From NCBI GenBank assembly GCA_910588295.1, contig CAJUQO010000018.1, forward strand, positions 1-52,860: DNA of 52,860 nucleotides. Reading direction: 5' to 3'. A program made the translations under genes and the position numbers. The DNA is from an uncultured Lachnospiraceae bacterium (lineage in GTDB: Bacteria > Bacillota > Clostridia > Lachnospirales > Lachnospiraceae). The notes under the pieces are model-generated. The model searched no databases. It saw nothing but the letters and a program-made list of their open reading frames with translations, and was not told the origin of the DNA. This document shows, piece after piece, positions 1 to 8,521 of the stretch; position 1 is the stretch's first letter, and each line of letters opens with the position of its first letter.

Positions 1-299
1 CAGCCCCTCTTATTTTCATTATAGGCTGTGATAACCCTTCATGATTCGTTGAAAAGTTAATTTCAGTGAGTGAACGTTTCGGGATGGAATAGAAATTTTG
101 TTTGATGTCTTTAGAATTAAATGGTTTAACGATATATGTGTGTCTCTGGATAAGGAAAAAACTCAAAATAGATTCTTTTACCAGTTACGATGTCGTATGG
201 CGGTGTCCATAGGGATAGCGAGCATCGATTGTGTAAAATACAATTTACACCATTGCAAACGGGTGTTTTTCTTGCCCATAGCGAAGCGACATCAAATGA

Positions 300-328
300 T
301 TGCGTTTGCAAGCATTATTTGTTATAAT
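300..328 (+). promoter_or_regulatory. Promoter of the toxin-antitoxin operon
   Basis: TTGCGT at 300-305 and TATAAT at 323-328 are separated by 17 bases. They stand just ahead of an AGGGAGG ribosome binding site and the antitoxin start at 359. The 300 bases to the left hold no gene I can support. Confidence 0.65.
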
Positions 329-358
329 GGAAATATAAATAAATAGGGAGGTCTTATC

Positions 359-640
359 ATGGCAAATACATTAGTTCAGTTCCGTGCGGAAGAAACAGTT
401 CGTATTAAAGCGGTTAATATATGTGAAAAACTCGGCATTGATTTGCCGACATATCTTCGGATGTGTATGTCACGGTTAATACAGGAAAATGGTGTTCCTT
501 TCAGCATGAAAGTGGATGACCTCTCCGCGGGCCGAGGTATGAAGGCTATGAAAGCGGCCAGTCACATTGCTGCGGAGAACGGCATAGCTAATATGACACT
601 GGATGAAATCAATACAGAAATTTTTGAGGCAAGAAGGTGA
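359..640 (+). CDS. RelB/DinJ-family antitoxin
   Basis: The 93-residue product has the RelB/DinJ layout: a short N-terminal strand (NTLVQFRAEE) followed by helices, a ribbon-helix-helix DNA-binding dimerisation domain, and a C-terminal tail (DEINTEIFEARR) expected to wrap the toxin. Such antitoxins neutralise the partner protein and repress their own operon. The start has an AGGGAGG site 7-8 bases upstream and a clear promoter. The stop codon lies eight bases ahead of the toxin start, so the two genes are translationally linked. The unusual point is the partner: RelB/DinJ proteins usually go with RelE/YafQ nucleases, but here the next gene encodes a PIN protein. Confidence 0.85.
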   Translation: MANTLVQFRAEETVRIKAVNICEKLGIDLPTYLRMCMSRLIQENGVPFSMKVDDLSAGRGMKAMKAASHIAAENGIANMTLDEINTEIFEARR

Positions 641-648
641 GGTACGGC

Positions 649-1068
649 ATGAAATATTATGCGGTCATTGATACCAATGTCCTTGTTTCTGCCATGCTTA
701 GGTGGGATTCTATTCCCGGAAATGTCATGGCGTTTGTGTTCAGTGAGACAATCATCCCTCTGTTGAATGAGCATATTGTAAAAGAATATAGAGAGGTTTT
801 AAGCCGTCCAAAGTTTCATTTAACAGAGGATATTATCCGAGATATTGTTGATGAAATAAGCAGACTTGGGATCTATATTGATTCTGAAGAACTTGATATG
901 ATCCTCCCTGACCCGAAAGATATCGTTTTTTATGAAGTTGTGATGGAGAAACGGAAATCAGAGGAAGCTTATCTCGTTACCGGCAATATAAAACATTTTC
1001 CTGCAAAGCCTTATGTGGTAACACCGAGACAGATGATGGACATCATCATCAGGAGCATGGAAGAATAA
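649..1068 (+). CDS. PIN-domain toxin (putative ribonuclease)
   Basis: The 139-residue product begins MKYYAVIDTNVLVSAML, the typical first strand of a PIN domain with its metal-binding Asp (D8). It continues through an acidic DPKD stretch to the family ending LVTGN.KHFP...VVTPRQ. PIN toxins are Mg-dependent RNases that cut tRNA or mRNA. I chose ATG 649 over an in-frame GTG at 637 because AAGGTGAGG lies six bases before it and the GTG has no ribosome site. It follows the antitoxin at once and forms a type II toxin-antitoxin pair. Its target cannot be read from the sequence. Confidence 0.82.
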   Translation: MKYYAVIDTNVLVSAMLRWDSIPGNVMAFVFSETIIPLLNEHIVKEYREVLSRPKFHLTEDIIRDIVDEISRLGIYIDSEELDMILPDPKDIVFYEVVMEKRKSEEAYLVTGNIKHFPAKPYVVTPRQMMDIIIRSMEE

Positions 1069-2061
1069 AAAAGAAGATGTAAAAGTCCTTTTATAATGTG
1101 TCGTAAAATCGTAACCTGTGAATATGTGAATAAAAATGCTGAGGATTGCGAACAGCCTGAACACAGAAACAAGGGAAAATTTACACTCTCGTCTCGGTGT
1201 ATGATTTTATCACTAATAAAAGAGTCTGCCTGTCTCCGATTCATGTTCTGGATAATTCTGACATATCCCTCATTTTGGAAAATGCCATTTTGTCAAAATC
1301 CCCATAAGTCACATACGTTTTCCGCTTATAATTTTGTTTCGCATTTTCGTCAACGGTCTATCCCTTGGACTGATATTCCCCTGCGGAATGAATATTTTGC
1401 ATTACTTCAATAATATATTCTGCCGTACTTTTTCCCCTTCTGAAATAATAGTTCCTGATAGCGCAAATAGGAATATTTGCCCAATAGTCCTTAGCCGAAT
1501 AGCGGCGCGGACTATCAGGCGCGGCATAATGAAAATACAAAAAATGTTCACAAAAGGTATTGCAATTCCTGTCAGTCTGTGATATAGTGGGGTTCATAGA
1601 GATATACATATATTCTTCACGCTAAGCGTGTCCGGCGTTTCGCCATGTATTCACTGGTAATATTTATTTGATCAAGCGGCAGGACTATTACGGTGTCAGC
1701 TGGTTTCTGTATGCCACAGCTGCGTGCCTCTGGCGCCGCGTTAAACGGCTATTTGGGGCTGTCCTATCGGCCTGAATAGAGATATATAACAACCTGCGTC
1801 GGCTGCCGGAGGGACGGAGAAAATGCCTGTCCGGCCCGGTGTCCGGGAGCGGAAGATCCGTCCGGGAGAGGCAGGTAATGAGAGGAAGTGGGAAGATGCA
1901 GACTGGCTGAGGACAGATCCACGCGGTAAAGGGGATATAGCCGGGCCGGGAACCGGCAGAAACCGATAAGAGATATGAAAAGCCGAGAGAAAACAACAAA
2001 GTCAGGGGAGAGTCTGGCCCAAAGCGGCCAACATAGTGACGATAGCAGAAAAGGAGTAGTC
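1069..2061. other. Long intergenic region, 5' leader of the surface protein
   Basis: Nearly 1 kb carries no convincing gene. Open frames here are short, lack ribosome sites and show no family resemblance. The left half is AT-rich. The right half (about 1,780-1,975) turns GC-rich with several nested inverted repeats, for example TGCCT at 1822 pairing with AGGCA near 1870, and GCCGG/CCGGC at 1945-1957. It may be a structured leader of the surface-protein transcript. I do not recognise a known riboswitch. Confidence 0.4.
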
Positions 2062-5000
2062 ATGGGGATAAAAAGAAGACATAAACGGGCCACAGCTTTC
2101 ATACTGGCGGTTATACTGTGCTTTTCGGTGATATTTGATTCTGGCGCCGCGGCCGCAAAGGAATCTGCGGTACCGGAAAAATATGCGGTTACTGTGGAAT
2201 GCGATGGAGATGGCGCCGTCCTATTGGAGGGACAGGCGGAGTCTGCATATTTATATGCTGAGGGAGAGCCGGTCCGGATCCGCGTGGAACCGGATCCGGG
2301 ATACGCGCTGGAGGTGCTGACCGCTGCCGACGGAAAAGAAAACGCCATTGACATGAAAATGGCGGATAACACGGCAGTATTTGCCATGCCGGCAGCCGAT
2401 GTGGTGATTACGGCGGTATTTTCCGAGACGGGGAAATCCCTTTCTGCAGAAAATAAAAAGGAAGATGAGAACGGTTCGGATAAAAGCGGGACTCTTCCGA
2501 GCGGAGAAAAGGTATCCGCGGATCAAAAAGGGAGTATCTTCGATGGGGAAAGGGCCGCTGCGGAAAAAGACGGGAATGCCCCCGAAAAAGAAGGAGCGGT
2601 TCTGGAAAAGGAAGAGGAAGCCCTGAAAGAAGACGGGGCAGAGCCGGGAAAGGAAAAGGAAGCTCTGAAAGAAAGTGGGGCAGAGTCGGAAAAAGAAGAG
2701 GAAGCTCTGAAAGAAGACGGAGCAGAGTCGGAAAAAAATGCGGATGGGGATTCCATGGAAGAGGAAAGCGTTGGCGAAGGGGAGGTATCCCCGGCGGAAG
2801 ATGAGGTTCAGCAGATTTTCAGCAGCCATATGGATAATCTCGAGATTCTGGAGGCGGGAGAGACGGCATTGCTGTCCCGGGCCTCGGGCGATGAGGTTAC
2901 GATCCAGGTCACGGCCAGGGAACTCTGCAGCTATGCGGATTATGGCTTAGGCACATGGGGTACGAGGCGATGGGAGGTTGCTTTTGCTGATCCGGACACG
3001 GGAGAGGAGAGAACCTCATATGCGTATTGTATCCAGCCGAAAAAAGGCAGACCGGGGGATTGTACGGCGACGTTGGTGCAGCTTTCGGATAATAAGCTGA
3101 TTTCCAAAGTAATATGGGCCGGGAATTCCGTATACAGCGGGTACAATTCTTTCTGGAACTGTGCCCGTCGGTATGGCTGGATAAAGGGCAGCCATTGGGA
3201 CTGCGCCCGTGAGTACGGATGGGCGGAGGAAGGCAATGAAGAGGCTGAGTGGATCGTCACCCACATAGCCGCGTCGAAGGTGAACGGTGATGAGGACTGG
3301 GATTATGGAGCCAACAGCAGCGCACGGGAGCTGGCCCTGGAATTGATTGCGTTTGCGTCGGATCTGGATTCCGCCATCGATTACCCGGAGATAGCGTTTT
3401 CCAAAACCGATGTTACGGCCCGGATTGCGGAGCCGGGGGACTGGAAGACCGGCGATAAGGAGCCCGGTATACTGAAGAAAGTGGATGCGTGCAGGAAGCT
3501 GATCCGAAGCGGTGTCTACCAGAAGACGCCGGTGGTTCAGGTGTCGGGCAGTTCTAATAATATCATTACCTTTACGGCTCCCCTGAATGTATATTGCTTT
3601 GAAGTGGCCGGGGGCTGCTATAAAGACCCGGCGGGTTTTGAAGTGCTGGCGGATGGCAGGATCAGGTATACCGTCCTGGCAGATTCGGAAATATGTTTTA
3701 TAGCGCCTCTGGATCAGGCGGAGGAGGTGTCGGCGGCCAGCCATTTTACGGCCCGCGGAGCTGTAAAGAAGATATTTACCCCCTATAAGCTGATCATCAA
3801 CGGGGAAGGGGATTATCAGAATCTTGCTTTTATTCTGGGAACCGTAGTTCCGGGCGGTGAGCGGGAGGCGTCCATGACAGTGCACTGGATCACTGTGGGG
3901 AACCTGCATATGGAAAAGAAGGACAGCTGCGATGGGGAGCGGCTGGCGGGAGCCACATTCAGGCTTTTGGACACTGAGGGGAAGGTGGTGACGCCGACAG
4001 AACAGAACGGTATCGAAGGGGACATCGACGGTTCCGGTTTGATTACCGTCCGCGGTGACGGCTGTGCCGATGTGAGAAATATTCCGGCAGGCAGCTATTC
4101 CCTGCGGGAGATTCACGTTCCGGTGGGATATAGGATTCCTTCGAAGGACAGGGCCGTGAAGATTACCCCGGGCGGCGGGACAGAACTTACGGTACAGAAT
4201 GACCAGGTGGCCGCCGGTATCAGAGTTCAGAAATATGATGCGGAGACCGGGAAACCGAAATCCCAGGGAGGAGCCGTTTTCGAAAAAGCCAGGTTCCGGG
4301 TCGTGGCGCTGCAGGATTGCAAGGTGGACAGCGTCCATTATAAATCAGGGGATACCGTATATGATGATCTGACGCTGGACAAAAACGGTTACGCCGAGAC
4401 GCCCGTCAATGCGCTCACGGAGGGGCGTTACAGGCTGGAGGAAACCGGAGCCCCGGCAGGTTATCTGATCGGCGACAGTGTAGAATTTGCCATCACGAAG
4501 GAAGATCATGGGAAACGGAAAGATCTCACAGGCGGGGAGGTGGCGGATCCTCCGATCCGCGGCGGTGTCCGAATCAAGAAAGTGGATAAGGACACAAAAA
4601 AGACCACGCCCCAGGGGAATGCGTCCCTGATGGGCGCCAGGTTTGAGGTTCTTAGCCTTAATGATGGTGCGGCTATGGTCAACGGCGCAGAATATGCCCG
4701 TGGTCAGACCGTGTGTATTTTGACGATTGGCGCGGACGGAACGGCTCAGACGGATTCGCGTCTGCTGCCCTACGGCGACTACGCGGTGCGGGAGGCAGTA
4801 GGCGGCCAGCCGAAGGGGTATCAGTGGAGCGGAGAAAATTACCGTGAATTTTCCGTAACCAGGGACGGTGTGGTAGTTGACCTGTGCGGCAGCCCCATGG
4901 AAGATCCTGTGATCCGCGGCGGGATTAAAGTTTCCAAATATGACGGAGAATCCGGTGAAAGCCGCCCGCTTGGCGGGGCGTCCTTAAAAAATATGGAAAT

Positions 5001-7353
5001 TGCGGTCTATAATGAAAGCCGGGAGGAAGTCTGCGTATCCGGCCAGGTTTACAAGCCCGGAGAGATCGTCCATGTGATGTATACAGACGCCGCCGGTTGC
5101 GCGGAAACGCCGCCGGATCTGCTGCCCTGCGGCTCGTATCGGCTGGTTGAAACGGAGCCCCCGGAAGGCTATCTGGACCGCGGTGAGGATAACAGGGGAG
5201 TGTATGAGCAAACCCTTGATATTTCCCAAAACGGAGAGATCGTTGACAGAACCGGCTGGGGGAACGGTATCACTGACTTTGTGAAGCGGGGGGATTTTTC
5301 CATCCGAAAGATTGATGCGGATACCCAAAGATCCATGGCTGGCGTGTCGTTTCGGGTTACGTCCCTGGCCACGGGCGAATCCCATGTATTTATGACGGAT
5401 GCCAACGGCTATTACAGTACATCCTCCTCCTACAGCCCCCATACCCGTAATACCAATGGAGGAAAGGCCCGGGACGGCATGTGGTTTGGCCTCCGGGGCG
5501 ACGGAAACAGGGTGGAGGCAGACGATTCCCTGGGCGCATTGCCTTATGATACCTATCGGATCGAAGAGCTGCCGGGGGAAAATAACAGGGGAATGACCAT
5601 GTTTTCCGATATCCTTACTATTTCTGAAAATAAGAAAACTGTTGAGCTGGGTTCCGTTGAGAATAAGGGAATTGCCATAGGGACGACGGCGAAAGACAGC
5701 CTGACCGGTACCCATTACCAGGCGGCCTGTGAGGGAGCCTGTATCATAGATACGGTTTTTTATCAAAATCTGGATAAGGGTGTGTCCTATACGCTTAGAG
5801 GTACGCTGATGGATAAGGCCACCGGAGAGGCGGTCAGGGATGCCGGCGGAAAGCTCCTGTCGGCGGAAAAGACTTTCACGCCCGTCACCGGCAACGGTTC
5901 GGTGGATGTGGAATTTGTCTTTGACGCGTCCGCTTTTGCCGGAATGGCCGTGGTGGTTTTTGAGGAGCTGTATGAGGGAGAAAAAAAGCTGGCGGAGCAT
6001 AAGGACATGGGGGATGACGCGCAGACGATCCACTATCCGGGAATCGCTACCCGGGCCGCGGACAGCAAAACCTCAACAAATGTCTCCCATGCGGAAAAGG
6101 AGGTCACGCTGATTGACACGGTTTCTTTCACGGGCCTGCAGCCCGGCCGGGCGTACAGGCTGTCCGGTACTTTGATGGTGAAGGAAACCGGGGAGGCCTA
6201 TGTGGACGCAGACGGCAGGACGGTCGCTGCATCCAGATTATTTGTTCCGGAGGAGCCTTCCGGTAGCGTGGATGTTATTTTTACCTTTAACGGGGGCAAT
6301 GCCGCCGGCAGTACGCTGGTTATTTTTGAAGAACTTTTAAGGGGCGGCCAGACGTATGCCGTTCATATGGATATTGACGATGAAAGCCAGTCCGTGTATT
6401 TCCCGGGCATCGGGACAAAGGCCTGTGTGGAAACTACAGGGGATCAGGTGGCCATGGCGTGTTCGCCGCTGGCAGTCACGGACACCGTCTCTTACAGCAA
6501 TCTTACGGCCGGGCAGGAATACAGGCTGAAAGGGTTGCTGATGGTAAAGGAAACCGGGAAAGCCCTTGAGGAAAATGGAATTCCGGTGGCGGCGGAGAAG
6601 ACTTTTGTGCCCGACGCGTCTTCCGGTACCGTGGACATGCAGTTTGTCTTTAATGCGGAGAATCTGGAAGGGTATTCCATCGTTATATTTGAGGAGCTAT
6701 ACGCAGGCAGTTCGCTGGTGGCGTCCCACAGGGATATGGAGGATGACGGCCAGACGGTATATATCCCGAAGATCTATACCACCGCTCTGGATGACGTCAC
6801 GGGAACCCATGAAGCGAAGGCGGCCGGAAGCATGTCGATCACAGATACTGTGACATATGAAAACCTGGTTCCCGGAAAAACGTATACGATAGTCGGTACC
6901 TTGATGGACAGTGGGACAGGGGAGGCGGTCAGAATAGAAGGGGAAATGGCGACTGTAAAAGAGCAGTTCGAGCCAAAGGAGACGGATGGAACTGCAGAGG
7001 TTACATTTAATTTTAACGGCCTGTCCCTGGCTGGAAAGACGGTGGTAGTATTTGAGTCTTTGCTGTATAACGGTGTGGAAATAGCGTCTCACAGAGATAT
7101 CGGGGACGAAAGGCAGAGTGTGGCGGTCATTCCCGTGAGATCCGTGAAGGGCGCTTCTGTGGAAAAAGAGGAAGAAAAAGAAGAAAAGATAACGGAGGCG
7201 CCGCCGAGAAAAGGCGGTGTATCCGGGAGGTCTGTCGATATGGTAAAGACGGGGGATGCGGCCAACATATTTTTGTGGGGCGCGGCGGGCCTGGTTTCCC
7301 TGGGGATCCTGGCCGCCCTGCTGTTGGCACGAAAGAAAAGGCGGGAACCGTAA
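2062..7353 (+). CDS. Giant sortase-anchored surface protein with SpaA/Cna_B and VaFE repeats
   Basis: A 1,763-residue secreted wall protein. ATG 2062 follows AAAAGGAG by five bases and opens a signal peptide (MGIKRRHKRATAFILAVILC); an upstream in-frame ATG at 1975 has neither. After an acidic Glu/Lys-rich segment with near-tandem EKEEEALKEDGAE units comes a thioester-like domain around YAYCIQP. About five Cna_B/SpaA domains follow (roughly nt 3,900-5,660), each ending in a YxLxExxxPxGY-type strand, then four about 120-residue VaFE repeats (5,690-7,130) with the VVVFEELYEG core. The C-terminus has a sorting signal VKTGD, a membrane helix and the tail KKRREP. Such proteins are covalently linked to peptidoglycan and serve as adhesins or pilin-like stalks, stiffened by intramolecular isopeptide bonds. 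No sortase gene is nearby. Confidence 0.9.
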   Translation: MGIKRRHKRATAFILAVILCFSVIFDSGAAAAKESAVPEKYAVTVECDGDGAVLLEGQAESAYLYAEGEPVRIRVEPDPGYALEVLTAADGKENAIDMKMADNTAVFAMPAADVVITAVFSETGKSLSAENKKEDENGSDKSGTLPSGEKVSADQKGSIFDGERAAAEKDGNAPEKEGAVLEKEEEALKEDGAEPGKEKEALKESGAESEKEEEALKEDGAESEKNADGDSMEEESVGEGEVSPAEDEVQQIFSSHMDNLEILEAGETALLSRASGDEVTIQVTARELCSYADYGLGTWGTRRWEVAFADPDTGEERTSYAYCIQPKKGRPGDCTATLVQLSDNKLISKVIWAGNSVYSGYNSFWNCARRYGWIKGSHWDCAREYGWAEEGNEEAEWIVTHIAASKVNGDEDWDYGANSSARELALELIAFASDLDSAIDYPEIAFSKTDVTARIAEPGDWKTGDKEPGILKKVDACRKLIRSGVYQKTPVVQVSGSSNNIITFTAPLNVYCFEVAGGCYKDPAGFEVLADGRIRYTVLADSEICFIAPLDQAEEVSAASHFTARGAVKKIFTPYKLIINGEGDYQNLAFILGTVVPGGEREASMTVHWITVGNLHMEKKDSCDGERLAGATFRLLDTEGKVVTPTEQNGIEGDIDGSGLITVRGDGCADVRNIPAGSYSLREIHVPVGYRIPSKDRAVKITPGGGTELTVQNDQVAAGIRVQKYDAETGKPKSQGGAVFEKARFRVVALQDCKVDSVHYKSGDTVYDDLTLDKNGYAETPVNALTEGRYRLEETGAPAGYLIGDSVEFAITKEDHGKRKDLTGGEVADPPIRGGVRIKKVDKDTKKTTPQGNASLMGARFEVLSLNDGAAMVNGAEYARGQTVCILTIGADGTAQTDSRLLPYGDYAVREAVGGQPKGYQWSGENYREFSVTRDGVVVDLCGSPMEDPVIRGGIKVSKYDGESGESRPLGGASLKNMEIAVYNESREEVCVSGQVYKPGEIVHVMYTDAAGCAETPPDLLPCGSYRLVETEPPEGYLDRGEDNRGVYEQTLDISQNGEIVDRTGWGNGITDFVKRGDFSIRKIDADTQRSMAGVSFRVTSLATGESHVFMTDANGYYSTSSSYSPHTRNTNGGKARDGMWFGLRGDGNRVEADDSLGALPYDTYRIEELPGENNRGMTMFSDILTISENKKTVELGSVENKGIAIGTTAKDSLTGTHYQAACEGACIIDTVFYQNLDKGVSYTLRGTLMDKATGEAVRDAGGKLLSAEKTFTPVTGNGSVDVEFVFDASAFAGMAVVVFEELYEGEKKLAEHKDMGDDAQTIHYPGIATRAADSKTSTNVSHAEKEVTLIDTVSFTGLQPGRAYRLSGTLMVKETGEAYVDADGRTVAASRLFVPEEPSGSVDVIFTFNGGNAAGSTLVIFEELLRGGQTYAVHMDIDDESQSVYFPGIGTKACVETTGDQVAMACSPLAVTDTVSYSNLTAGQEYRLKGLLMVKETGKALEENGIPVAAEKTFVPDASSGTVDMQFVFNAENLEGYSIVIFEELYAGSSLVASHRDMEDDGQTVYIPKIYTTALDDVTGTHEAKAAGSMSITDTVTYENLVPGKTYTIVGTLMDSGTGEAVRIEGEMATVKEQFEPKETDGTAEVTFNFNGLSLAGKTVVVFESLLYNGVEIASHRDIGDERQSVAVIPVRSVKGASVEKEEEKEEKITEAPPRKGGVSGRSVDMVKTGDAANIFLWGAAGLVSLGILAALLLARKKRREP

Positions 7354-7370
7354 CCCTCCGGAGTCGGCGG

Positions 7371-7405
7371 GCCAGACGGGCATGCGGACATGCCCGTCTG
7401 GCTTT
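7371..7405 (+). terminator. Rho-independent terminator after the surface protein
   Basis: A perfect 14-bp stem (7371-7384 with 7389-7402) with a CGGA loop is followed by TTT. It lies between the surface protein and the convergent regulator and may serve both. Confidence 0.8.
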
Positions 7406-7432
7406 CCATAGGAAAATATCCGGCCCGCGCCG

Positions 7433-7753
7433 TCATGGGGCAGAGTCTGACAAAAGGATGATCAAGGCCTCCAGCTTTTCCTTTGGCAGATCTTTCATCA
7501 GTGTGTTGAGGCGCTGCATTTCCACCGGATAGTTGTTTTCCCTGGAAAGCAGGTCGATGACGGTAATACCGAAATGATTGCAGATATCCACCAGCACGGG
7601 CAAAGGGGGTGTGATGGCTCCGGATAATACTTTTTTGATATAGTCATCGTTTTTGCCGATACTGAGGCTGAGCTTGCGCATGGAGAGCTCATTCTCATAC
7701 AGAAGCTGTTCGATCCTGGTTTTGAAGTTTACATATAATTCCTGATAATCCAT
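7433..7753 (-). CDS. XRE-family HTH regulator
   Basis: The 106-residue product has an XRE/Cro-like helix-turn-helix: ELSMRKLSLSIGKNDDYIKKVLSG is followed by PPLPVLVDICNHFGI, the usual helices 2-5. The C-terminal tail (LMKDLPKEKLEALIILL) is likely a dimerisation helix. I chose the start at 7753 because a GAGGG site stands a few bases before it; the open frame extends 59 codons further without a better site. It converges on the surface protein. A role in controlling that protein is a guess from position only. Confidence 0.78.
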   Translation of the reverse strand: MDYQELYVNFKTRIEQLLYENELSMRKLSLSIGKNDDYIKKVLSGAITPPLPVLVDICNHFGITVIDLLSRENNYPVEMQRLNTLMKDLPKEKLEALIILLSDSAP

Positions 7754-8029
7754 TTCGATTCCCTCAAAAGTATGTAGATGTTTACTGTGCAGCCATACAA
7801 AGCGCATGTACTCTGGTTTATTCATTATATTATGAAATCTTTCAGGAATATTGTTTTTAAAAGTCCTAATTTGCGGCTCACATATAGTTTTAGAAACCCT
7901 GTTTTGTCGAAAAAAGTCGAGATAATTCATTTTTTATTTGACAAATTCTGTCAGTGGTTTTATATTCTAAGTAAGAATAGAGGCTCTACATTAACTAAAA
8001 AAGGAAGGAAAAACAGCAGGAGGATAATC

Positions 8030-8305
8030 ATGAGCAGCTACAAGAAGGAATTGAATGATTTTCTCAGAGAAAAAATGTGTTCCTACCGCAAGGAACACGC
8101 CTACTCTCAGGAGCATATGGCGGAAATGATCCGTATTGCTCCCCGGTCATATTTTGACCAGGAGCATGGGAAATACGGATTTTCGGCTCTTTCCTTTGTG
8201 ATGTTTCTTCTGGCTTTTCCCGAGGAAGAGATGCTGGAAATGCTGGGCGAGATACGTTCTCTTATGGGGCGTTTGGAGAAGGAAGAGGCTGCCCGGACAC
8301 AGTAA
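8030..8305 (+). CDS. Small XRE-like HTH protein
   Basis: A 91-residue protein beginning MSSYKKELNDFLREKM, with an ATG preceded by CAGGAGG and a seven-base spacer. Residues 18-50 (YRKEHAYSQEHMAEMIRIAP) fit a Cro/CI-type helix-turn-helix, and a leucine-rich C-terminal helix (EEEMLEMLGEIRSLMGRLEK) probably dimerises. It is divergent from the regulator at 7433-7753 with about 280 bases between them. It is a probable transcription regulator with unknown targets. Confidence 0.75.
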   Translation: MSSYKKELNDFLREKMCSYRKEHAYSQEHMAEMIRIAPRSYFDQEHGKYGFSALSFVMFLLAFPEEEMLEMLGEIRSLMGRLEKEEAARTQ

Positions 8306-8308
8306 AGG

Positions 8309-8417
8309 GTATGTGGGAGAGGCCCTGTGGCGCAAAGGCCTGCACTCCCTGAAAGTCGGGGGCACAGGACTGAACCTGACGTATGTGGGAGAGGCCCTGT
8401 GGCGCAAAGGCCTGCAC
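8309..8417 (+). repeat. Two 37-bp direct repeats
   Basis: The same 37 bases (beginning GTATGTGGGAGAGGCCCTGT and ending AAAGGCCTGCAC) occur at 8309-8345 and 8381-8417, 72 bases apart, directly after the HTH gene stop. Each copy holds the inverted pair AGGCC/GGCCT. The function is unknown; duplication by slippage or a repeated operator are both possible. Confidence 0.85.
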
Positions 8418-8453
8418 GGCCCGCGAAGGTACGGAGCAGGAACAAATGAAGAC

Positions 8454-8505
8454 AAAAATACTGCCGCACAGATGCTTATAGCAAATGCGGCAGTATTTTT
8501 GTGTT
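8454..8505. terminator. Bidirectional terminator
   Basis: A perfect 15-bp inverted repeat (8454-8468 with 8486-8500) begins with AAAAA and ends with TTTTT, so it can end transcription from either side. It separates the HTH gene from the convergent DUF885 gene. Confidence 0.88.
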
Positions 8506-8521
8506 TTCAGGCCCCGATAAT

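Noticed and set aside
98..346. 82-codon open frame before the antitoxin
   Set aside because: No ribosome site, it overlaps the promoter of the toxin-antitoxin operon, and the composition is not protein-like.
1358..1609. 83-codon minus-strand frame with SAKDYWANIPICAIRNYYFR
   Set aside because: Some residues look gene-like, but I could not place the family and there is no ribosome site. It may be a fragment and was left out as a gene.
3016..4338. Long minus-strand frame inside the surface-protein gene
   Set aside because: It is antisense to clear Cna_B domains with biased codon positions. It is a shadow of the real frame.
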